The notes below the pieces were generated by a model. It was not told the origin of the DNA and did no database searches. It saw only the letters and a list, made by a program, of their open reading frames with translations. DNA of 26,926 nucleotides. Source: Priapulus caudatus (Eukaryota > Priapulida > Priapulimorpha > Priapulimorphida > Priapulidae). Position 1 is the first letter of the stretch, and every line of letters starts with the position of its first letter. Where the stretch lies: positions 253,774 to 280,699 of the forward strand of contig NW_014577210.1 of the NCBI RefSeq assembly GCF_000485595.1. The letters run 5' to 3'. This document shows positions 20,101 through 26,926 of this stretch, one piece after another. Position numbers and translations under genes: made by a program.

Positions 20101-22073
20101 GGAGTAGACTTCTCCCGCGCGAGCAGCAGCGGCGGCGCGCGTGTCGCCGGTCTACTGTCACGTGTCACCCCCCGGTGCACACGTGTCTGTCTATGCGTGC
20201 TTGTGTTATTTCACGTACGTCATTTCCCTATTTCGTCTGCTAATACGCTATTTCGCCCCTTTTATCTGTCTGAAATTTCCTTTTTTCTTCTGGCTGTCCT
20301 TCCATTCTTATTACCGTCTGATTTGCCCTAGTTCGTCCCGTTACGTCAGTGTAAACGCTAATTAGTGAATAGTGTAACGTCTTCCCTTAGTCGTTGGTTG
20401 ATCAGGCATTGATCATGCCTACCCATGTACAACTAAAGACAACAGTTAATGTTATCTGTGGATTGTGGACAGTTTCCCGTACACCCACAAGATGCGAGAT
20501 GCTAACCAACTGAGCTTAATAATTATAATTATAATAATAATAATAATAATTACAGGGCTCGTTTTCCGTTAAGCGTACATAACGTTCAAATGTGCAAATA
20601 CACTGACATGCACTGTGTGACTTACACGTGAGGTAGTGTAAAATAACGCGGTTACATACTGCACAAGGCTCCTCCCAAGCATCATCATAAAATAATATGC
20701 ACATTATACCGGCTTAAATACGTCACTAAAAAATCACAATCCAGGAAGCAAAACGCGCGCATATATATGGCGTCGTAGTTTAGCGAGTGCCTGGAGATAG
20801 CGAGCGAGCTGTGGAATGCGCACAACTGTACAACTGTGCAACTGTGCAACTGTGCAACTGTGCAACTGTGCAACTGTGCAACTGTGCAACTGTGCAACTG
20901 TGCAACTGTGCAACTGTGCAAATGTGCAACTGTGCAACTGTGCAACTGTGCAACTGTGCAACTGTGCAACTGTGCAAACTGTGCAAACCCCTGCGTCTCC
21001 TGCGGCTCCTGCTCTGCGCTCTGCGCTCTGTTGTTGTAACGTCGACGGTTTGTTCGCAGCTGACAACAAACTGCCGGCAGGTAGAGAGAGGATGGCGGAG
21101 AAGAACGAACGCCCTTTTTTTCTCTCTCACCTTCATTAGCGCTCGCCTTGCCACGCCTCTACAGGTGGTGAACAACAGTAGAGGGCGTCCATAGGCGTCA
21201 GGCCTGAATAAGCACCGAACAGAAAATTAATTAAAAAATACTGCACACTAGTACTTCGCTTACACAACAATACACTTTATTTTTCCATGTAGAAATATAA
21301 CTACAGATTCATGCCTCTATGCTCCGCCTCGCAAACTTTTGCCAGCTCAATGACGCGAATTTCTGTTGTACTTTTGTTGTTTTTTTACGTACGGTTGTAT
21401 GCCTCCTATAGGTTACAAATACACGTTCCCGATTCTCGATGACGTCATCATGCGAACTGACGCCAACGCGCCGCACCTTGTACAAGTACACGTTTCCGAC
21501 TTACCCTGCTGCACCCGACGCTCATGCATCCGTGGCGACTTCGCATTACAGCCGATAGGCGCCATTATGCAGTCGCCAGTTGCAGGGCGCTGATGGCGTT
21601 CACGAGGGTGATGAAAGGTAGTAACACGCTGCGACGTTTAACGAAGAAAGAGAGAAGAGATGAGAAAAGAGAGAGAGAGAGATGAGAGGGCGAAAGACGG
21701 AGGGATGGATGAGAGCAGAGAAGAGAGGAGAGAAGAGAGAGAGGAAAGAGAGAGAGAGATGGAAGAGAAAGGATGAAGAGAGAGAGGGAGAGGAGGAGAG
21801 CGAGAGAGGGAGAGCGAGAGAAAGAGGGAGAAAAGGAGAGAAGAGCGAGATGAGAGAGATGAGAACGAGCAAGAGACGAGAGAGAGAGTGAGAGCGAGAG
21901 AAGAAAGAGGAGAGAGAAGAGAGAGAGAGCGGAGAATAGAAGAGCGAGAGAAAGAAGAATCACTATTCAATGAATGCCGATGTTAGTATGACAGGTTTAC
22001 TTTTTAAAACAACGTGTATCGCGGTATTTTATCGGATTGTATTCACAATAGGGTTCTATGATTTGCATTTGAA

Positions 22074-22109
<36 letters not shown>

Positions 22110-23843
22110 ACTCTCTCTCTCTCTCTACTCTCTCGCGCAGCGCGCTTTCTCTCTCTCTGTCTTCTCCTCCTCTCTCTCCATTTCTCTTTATTATATATAT
22201 ATCTATATAATATATATATATATTATACTAATATATAATACTTTTTTATAAATTATAATAATTTTTTTATACTTATTATGTGAGCTAAGTGTGGAAAGAT
22301 GATTTAAATTATACATTACGTTACTTGAAGATCAGAGTTGCATATATAATTAGCTTTATAACACAATAAAGTGTATTGCGAGCGCGGCGTAGGTGAGTAT
22401 ATTGTGCCGTCGCGCCGCGTGCGTGCCCGTGTGTATGCTGCGCCGTGCGTGTGCGTGAACTCCACGTGAATCGTAACATGAATGCCACTAGCGCTGACAA
22501 CCGAAAGCAGATAACGGTGTTCTAACTGTATATATAATGAAGTCGCGACATGATCGTCTGCATTTCTACCTTCTCACACAGGTATCGTGAAACTTCCAAG
22601 CTAACCACCATGAAGGACGAGACGTTGCAGAAAGGAAAGACGAGTGGGAAAATTCGTCCCCGTTCTCTGCGACACACGTTAGAGGTAATACAACGTAATT
22701 AACATAACTACACACTGATGAAAAAAAAAACCCCTTTAATTTTTTTCTTTCCCCAATTAAAACCTTGGAAAAGCTATAGTATAAGTCACTGAGACATACA
22801 TACCTATAACCGTAACCTATCTGCCGTAGAACGCCTAACCATGCATATGTGTATATATAATATTATATGTATATGATATGTATAATGTTATATGTAATGT
22901 ACATGTACATAATATGTATATGTATTAATATATGTATATGATTATGTTATACGTATACGTATACGTATATAACGTATCTAAATATGTATATATATATATT
23001 ATATTTAATATATATATAATTATATACATAAAAGTATTGAACTGACAGCAACTGGAGACATAATTATGCACTAACGTTTTCACTTTATTAGCTCTTCAGG
23101 TGCATATAAAGTTCCATGGTGTAGGTATAATTATATGCACCTGAAGAGCTAATAAAGTGAGAACGTTAGTGCATAATTATGTCTCCAGTTGCTGTCATTT
23201 CAATATTTCTGTGTAATTTAACTTAGTTTAACCTAGTTTAACTTAATTTAACTTTAACACACAGGCCATGTGGATACCACTGATGGACGAACTTGCCACG
23301 CAGATCGGAGCGAAGCCGAAACTCGGTCGTCTGCTCTTACAGGATCCGATCTTAGCACTTCGCTGCTATTTCGGACCGTGCATACCGGCGCAGTACCGCC
23401 TCAACGGACCCGGATGTTGGCCGGGTGCCAAGCAGGCGATACAGAACGCCTACCGCAACACGATGTTCCCGCTGAAGCGTCGGCAGACGGACGACGCCCC
23501 CGCCGAGTCGGCGGAAAAAGCTCCAGCGACGGCAGCGCCACGCCGCGGATCTCTGGTCGAGGAGATCTTGACGACGACCCGGCGCGGCTCGGTCGTCGAG
23601 GAGATAGTTGAGTCGGCCAGCCGCCGGGGGTCGCTAGCGAGTGAGATAATGTGCGCGGGGCGACGAGGCTCGCTCGTGCAGGAGGTCGTGCACAACGTCG
23701 TCTGCCCGGAGTACGACGTCACGCATGATGTCACGCCGCGCGTGCGCAGCTGGAAGATGTTCGTCGCGGTGCCCGTGCTGCTCTTTCAGCTGCTGTTCAT
23801 GCTGAATCTATTTATCACATTCTTTTCGGCGAGGCTTTGCTAA
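17195..23843 (+). CDS. Flavin-containing monooxygenase (dimethylaniline monooxygenase-like), 5' incomplete, with frameshifts
   Basis: NADPH- and FAD-dependent N/S-oxygenating enzyme, normally anchored to the ER by a C-terminal helix. Six exons: 17195-17250, 18020 to about 18215, 19925-20082, 21412-21617, 22582-22684, 23265-23843. They carry, in order, the NADP-binding GFGNSATDIAVELSHVAEQ; VFISTRRGAWVV through YGVKPRHR; ALEAHPTIHDDLPHRI, FTETCVIFEDGS and ILATG; GYKYTFPILDD, LYKYTFP and LQPIGAIM; VKLPS and SLRHTLE; then MWIPLMDELA, FGPCIPAQYRLNGPG, four RRGS repeats and a membrane helix. Junction phases agree, for example ATAG joined to A giving Arg and ACAG joined to GTTAC giving Gly-Tyr. About 190 N-terminal residues, including the FAD GxGxxG, are not visible. 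Exons 2, 4 and 5 contain 1-nt indels that break the frame; exons 1, 3 and 6 are intact. This could be a functional gene in error-prone sequence or a recent pseudogene. Confidence 0.9.
17251..18019 (+). repeat. FMO intron with CT-rich and (TCG)n trinucleotide tract
   Basis: 17540-17745 is C/T-rich. 17765-18000 is nearly pure TCG/GTC/ATC trinucleotide repeat, ending 20 bp before the acceptor TTGCCCGCAG (18010-18019). The minus strand therefore reads as poly-Asp/Ser and the plus strand as poly-Val/Ser open frames; neither is a gene. Confidence 0.88.
18020..18215 (+). CDS. FMO visible exon 2, frameshifted at its 3' end
   Basis: It reads cleanly from VFISTRRGAWVV through SRVAFAMPRALLQW to about 18165. 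The family motif YGVKPRHR at the end is found only after changing frame near 18165-18175 (FHHDHYGV) and again near 18198-18207, where AAAGCCTGCGACATAAGGG stands where later copies read AAGCCTCGACATAGGT. The donor AG|GTGCGT is damaged here (ATAAGGGCGT) but intact in downstream minisatellite copies. The exon end is therefore approximate. Confidence 0.75.
18187..19041. repeat. 28-bp minisatellite derived from an FMO exon end and splice donor, about 26 copies
   Basis: The unit has TATGRCGTCAGG, then CCGCGACATAG and GTGCG. It parallels the end of the preceding FMO exon plus its donor: 23 exon nt (TAC GGC GTT AAG CCT CGA CAT AG) plus GTGCG is also 28 nt. Copies with GGCGTC read YGVRPRH in the exon frame. 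Near 18259-18295, 18340-18381 and 18421-18465 a longer unit of about 83-88 bp also carries the preceding exon sequence (CACCTTCCACCACGATC). Beyond 18465 mostly the 28-bp unit remains, with many 1-2 nt indels. The ACATAGGTGCG donor-like core is exact in at least six copies. Confidence 0.9.
19215..19535. mobile_element. Large imperfect inverted repeat (foldback element) in an FMO intron
   Basis: Arm 19241-19311 matches the reverse complement of 19447-19518: shared words include GGGTCTATG, CCCAGGGTACTA, TCGGAGGGTAC, TACGGTT and GATATATCGGAACGTAC, separated by 1-2 nt indels. Weaker matches extend outward to about 19215 and 19535. The spacer holds a further small stem, GTGTAGG with CCTACAC. There is no coding capacity. 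No target-site duplication is certain. Confidence 0.7.
19605..19789. repeat. 17-bp tandem repeat, about 11 copies
   Basis: The unit GATATAAGTGTGATATA repeats with only a few variants (a TGTGATACA copy near 19697, TATATATA near 19757). The period of 17 cycles all three frames, producing Tyr/Ile-rich minus-strand open frames that are not genes. Confidence 0.95.
19925..20082 (+). CDS. FMO visible exon 3 (intact)
   Basis: Acceptor CGTGCGACAG, donor GTGAGT, 158 nt. It encodes ALEAHPTIHDDLPHRILNG, then VRKFTETCVIFEDGS and DAVILAT plus the first base of Gly. The HPT..DDLP..I and FATG/LATG motifs are diagnostic of FMOs. The first base completes Arg from the preceding exon, which fixes the acceptor. 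TAGATGGCGCT lies at 20090-20100, eight bases into the intron. Confidence 0.92.
20083..21411. other. FMO intron with an 8-bp array and an ATT microsatellite
   Basis: The intron includes an (AAT/ATT)n tract at 20517-20553 and the CAACTGTG array at 20824-20990. The remainder, including 20100-20510 and 20990-21400, shows no exon or RNA gene that I can support. Confidence 0.7.
20824..20990. repeat. 8-bp tandem repeat CAACTGTG, about 20 copies
   Basis: Nearly perfect head-to-tail CAACTGTG units, with one CAAATGTG near 20920 and slips at both edges. Each unit contains CAACTG, which fits both the E-box (CANNTG) and the MYB (AACTG) consensus. The 8-bp period gives identical 8-residue open-frame repeats in every frame; these are not genes. 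Confidence 0.95.
21412..21617 (+). CDS. FMO visible exon 4, broken by several 1-nt indels
   Basis: Acceptor CTCCTATAG, donor GTAGTA. Family motifs appear in order but in shifting frames: GYKYTFPILDDVIM (frame 0 from 21414), LYKYTFP (21478, frame +1), LLHPTL (21506, frame +2), GDFALQPIGAIM (21534, frame 0), LQG (21580, frame +1), FTRVMK (21599, frame +2). The motifs stay close to consensus between shifts, and the final K-G joins the next exon in the right phase. Confidence 0.85.
21618..22581. repeat. FMO intron with GA-rich, (CT)n and (TA)n tracts
   Basis: GA-rich polypurine DNA runs from about 21645 to 21958, (CT)n from 22078 to about 22180 and AT-alternating DNA from 22190 to 22245. A (GT/GC)-rich piece follows near 22400-22460. 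No gene is visible. Confidence 0.85.
22582..22684 (+). CDS. FMO visible exon 5 with a single 1-nt frameshift
   Basis: Acceptor TTCTCACACAG, donor GTAATA. It reads IVKLPS up to an in-frame TAA at 22602-22604. Moving one base restores the frame to MKDETLQK and on to SLRHTLE, the family's S.RHT element, which joins the last exon in phase 0. The length of 103 nt is one short of what the flanking phases require. Confidence 0.8.
22850..23030. repeat. AT-rich alternating microsatellite DNA
   Basis: TATATGTATA-type alternation with palindromic TACGTATACGTATACGTA near 22951-22968, directly abutting the foldback element. Confidence 0.85.
23031..23209. mobile_element. Near-perfect 79-bp inverted repeat (foldback or MITE-like element)
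   Basis: Arm 23031-23109 and arm 23131-23209 are reverse complements with only a few mismatches, around a spacer of about 21 bp. Shared words include CAGCAACTGGAGACATAATT, TGCACTAACGTT and TTAGCTCTTCAGGTGCATAT. It lies in the last FMO intron, in TA-rich DNA, 55 bp from the final exon. There is no coding capacity. TA target duplication cannot be told apart from the surrounding TA repeats. Confidence 0.85.
23265..23843 (+). CDS. FMO last exon: C-terminal domain, four RRGS repeats and membrane anchor
   Basis: Acceptor TAACACACAG, stop TAA at 23841-23843, 192 residues. Order: MWIPLMDELA..IG (family .YM.DELA motif), FGPCIPAQYRLNGPG (family GPC.P..YRL.GPG), a Ser/Ala/Pro-rich linker, four repeats of 13-14 residues beginning RRGS(L/V) (residues about 92-144 from the exon's first Met), and a hydrophobic helix MFVAVPVLLFQLLFMLNLF near the end, followed by SARLC. 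The family's C-terminal ER anchor is therefore kept. The RRGS insert replaces what is normally a short linker. No frameshift is present. Confidence 0.95.
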   Translation, partial: AMWIPLMDELATQIGAKPKLGRLLLQDPILALRCYFGPCIPAQYRLNGPGCWPGAKQAIQNAYRNTMFPLKRRQTDDAPAESAEKAPATAAPRRGSLVEEILTTTRRGSVVEEIVESASRRGSLASEIMCAGRRGSLVQEVVHNVVCPEYDVTHDVTPRVRSWKMFVAVPVLLFQLLFMLNLFITFFSARLC

Positions 23844-23998
23844 ACCCGGGACGCGCGTAAGCATGTGTGTTTGTTAAAACACCGGCAGAGGTCTCTAGTG
23901 CGCACTGCTGCTGGGCGTAGGACCGAGAGAATTGTCAGGGTTGTGGGAAAGTGAGATAAATAGCTCGTTACGAATGAAAGCCAGTAACTAAGGTGGAG

Positions 23999-24074
<76 letters not shown>

Positions 24075-25105
24075 GAGAAGGAGGAGGAGGAGGGGGAGAG
24101 GAGGAGAAGGAGGAGTAGGAGGAGAGGAGGAGGATGAGGAGGATAGGAGAAAGAAGAGAAAAGGAAGAGAAAAAGAAGTGAATAAGAAAAGAAAAAAGAA
24201 GAAGGGCGAGAAGGAGGAGAAGGTGGTGAAGGAGGAGGAGGAGGAAGAGGAGGAGGAGGAGGAGGAGAAGGAAGAAAGTGTAGCCGCTTCACTGTCGCAT
24301 TTGAAATTCATGCGCACCATAGCAGGGGGCGATATTAAGGTCATAAATGACCTTTACAAGGCGAGGAAAGGTAATGATCAGTGCGAGGTGGATATGTGTT
24401 AATTGTGGGAGGTGTGGGTGGACTCTCCCTCGATACACTGATGGATCGGTGTGGAATATTTAACATTGTATTCGTCTTAGTATCATATATGGTAACGCTA
24501 CTGTCGTGGAGAATAGTAAGTCTATTATAAGCGAAAGGCTTTTCATAAACGTGGCGATTAAACTTTCTCACCCTTAGATATTAAATATAAATACGCGAGA
24601 AATAGATCATTTGTATTTCAGGCCATTGAAAATTCATTTCCAATGCCGCGTACGTTGTATGAATAACCCTATATTTATTATCACGTACAGAGTTTTGCTG
24701 CACACACAAATCGCAATAACTAAGATAGACATTCAGACCAGAATGTTGTACTGGAACAATATTCACACAGAGAACTATCCAAGTGGAATGTACCTGATTA
24801 TTTTACTTGTAGATACTAAAAGATACTTTCGTATAGGCTGGTTTTATTTATTAATCGACGAACGGATACGTTCTATCATGTTTTGAGTTGTTTTGGTTTC
24901 ATATTGCACAGTATCGGTTGAAATGTTAGGCAATGTCACCGCTGGGCAGCGCCACTTATTGGCACTCGATGCTTCACCGATGTTATGCTACAAATATAAG
25001 ACTCCATACTCCGTCATTCCATTGGCACTTTTTGACATATCGATGGAGAATAAGAGAAATGTGTGTGCAGGCAAGACCGCACCAGACAGACCAAGTGTGC
25101 CAGAC

Positions 25106-25180
<75 letters not shown>

Positions 25181-25188
25181 AGACAGAC

Positions 25189-25285
<97 letters not shown>

Positions 25286-26520
25286 GCGGAGGAGAGAGAG
25301 GGGAAGCGAAAAGAGAGCGGAAGAGCGGGAGACAGATTGTGTATCTGTAATTGAGGAAGGGAGTGAAAGACTATCTCGCTCCTGCTTGGGAATAACGTAG
25401 AGGAGTGGGAAGAAGGAGAGATCGTGAGAGTTTACGCATGACAAAGGCTCGACGCCGCTATAATGTCTGTGATCAATCATTGCATTAATGAATCAAGCAA
25501 CACATTGAGTGTTAAATATAATGTGTTTGAAAGTTTCAGGACTACGGTTAGTCTGATTACACGTCTAGTTCCGTGTCACGGAATATGCATTGTTCAACAA
25601 TGAAATATATGAATGAAAGAAATATTATATTTTGTAGACACTATTTATCTTAGGCCCCTCCTTTACACGCAGACACAGACACAGCCAGGAACGCACGCAC
25701 ACACGCACACACCCATGTACCGTATATTATGTATCGTACCTGTTCCGTGATGATAATATTCATAATTCGAGATTGATATGGGCTATCGTCAACCGCTTTA
25801 ACTGACAAAATTGTTGACACCTCAACGCACATGCGCTATACGCAACAATATGTAAGGAATTATAACACAGTTGAGTTGCAAAATTGTTGTAAAATATTTA
25901 GTACAGATAAATAAATATACGTGTAATCAGTCCGCGTTTGGTACGACCTTGATAATATTGTCCTCGTAGCCGTAAATCCGCAATGAATGCGATAACAGAC
26001 TCAGCCACTCGTGAACATAAAATTCCTAGTTAGCAATCGGAATACGTAATTTAAAATGATTACGTCACCGTAAAATAGTAAAAGTAAAAAAATCATGTCT
26101 ACTTTTACACAAAATGTAACTGATTCTCTTAACTTTTTTTATGGTTAAATTGCTGCGTTAATATTTCCTATAACTAGGTGATGTTGCAGGTTTGGTTTGT
26201 CTAAATAAGCAACATTTCCGAGGGAGAAAACTCCCGCACATGCAGCATGAGTGGTAGACACGCGGATACAGGCTGAACTATATGCTCCTACACTGTCGCG
26301 CGCCGCGAAATCAACTCTAACAGCGGATGGGAACGTCATTGACATTTTTCCTTGCGTGAGTACGTATGCTGAACTGCCTGCATTACTCGGTCATACGATC
26401 AACACTATATACGCAATTCAACAATCATGTAGATATGTCGCGTGTTGTCGACAAGCACGGCTCACACACTAGGCGGAAACTTTTCTATGCCGTCCTTGAC
26501 TGAGGTGCGGCAGCGGTAAC

Positions 26521-26647
26521 ATGAGTACTGACCGTCAGGTGTACTGTCCACCAGGTGTGCTGCCCGCCAGGTGTACTGTCCGTCAGGAGTACTGCCCGCC
26601 AGGTGTACTGTCCATCAGGAGTACTGTCTATCAAGTGCACTTTCCGC
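26521..26647. repeat. 16-bp tandem array, seven copies
   Basis: From 26536 each 16-bp unit begins CAGGTG, CAGGAG or CAAGTG, continues with TACTG or a variant and ends in CC(A/G)(C/T). A diverged copy precedes it (ATGAGTACTGACCGT). The CAGGTG start is an E-box recurring every 16 or 32 bp. Confidence 0.9.
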
Positions 26648-26818
26648 TGCTACGGTCTCAGTCCCGCTCTCTAACGCTCCCTCAGAGCGCACGTCTGCTC
26701 GCGGTGTATTCCTGCACATACAGCTGTGTGTCGTCGCTGCTACATTCACACTATTCACCGATTCCCGGCTAATCGTCACACACAGCTTTGTGACATCGCC
26801 TAGGGCAGCTCCTAGCAC

Positions 26819-26926
<108 letters not shown>

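Noticed and set aside
20787-21194. Cys/Asn/Ala/Thr repeat proteins from the 8-bp array
   Set aside because: All frames on both strands are open because the period is 8; no start context or splice support.
24178-24402. 74-aa Lys/Glu-rich open frame
   Set aside because: It is mainly the GA/AGG tract; the short C-terminal unique part has no recognisable motif.
24611-24886. 91-aa AT-rich open frame
   Set aside because: No family resemblance and no start context; a frame of this length is not rare in AT-rich DNA.

Overview
This is a eukaryotic, almost certainly animal, genomic segment. The genes are split by GT-AG introns, the proteins are closest to metazoan families, and the introns are full of simple-sequence and minisatellite DNA. 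A marine invertebrate is plausible, but nothing here fixes the phylum.

Layout. (1) Positions 1-1959 (+): the last two visible exons of SNRNP40, the U5 snRNP 40 kDa WD-repeat protein, with a purine-rich 69-75 bp minisatellite in the intron upstream. (2) 1960-3530: a convergent intergenic region with 3' UTR repeats, a hairpin and a G-rich block. (3) 3531-10605 (-): a complete 15-exon WDR70 gene. The joined exons total 1914 nt, keep frame at every junction and give 637 aa. (4) 11898-12595 (-): a proposed two-exon gene for an unrecognised 55-aa protein. Its ATG lies 28 bp from a possible divergent (+) first exon at 12623, which suggests a compact bidirectional promoter. (5) 12650-17194: no recognisable gene, then about 1.3 kb of degenerate TAGG repeat and about 1 kb of polypurine DNA. 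(6) 17195-23843 (+): the 3' two thirds of a flavin-containing monooxygenase (FMO) in six recognisable exons, with large minisatellites and inverted repeats in its introns. (7) 23844-26926: simple repeats and AT-rich DNA with no gene that I can support.

The most unusual feature is the FMO locus. The intron after the second visible exon starts with about 26 copies of a 28-bp unit. That length equals the last 23 nt of the exon (encoding YGVKPRH plus two bases of R) plus the first 5 nt of the donor (GTGCG). The exon-intron junction therefore seems to have been amplified into a minisatellite of decoy 5' splice sites. The FMO C-terminus carries four tandem RRGS(L/V) motifs, which match the PKA consensus and use different synonymous codons, just before the C-terminal membrane anchor. 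Several FMO exons contain single-base frameshifts with the family motifs otherwise intact. The two WD40 genes have none. Either locally noisy long-read consensus or a young pseudogene would explain this, and I favour the former.

SNRNP40 and WDR70 are convergent housekeeping genes (pre-mRNA splicing; WD40 adaptor). Nothing suggests that the three recognised genes work in one pathway.
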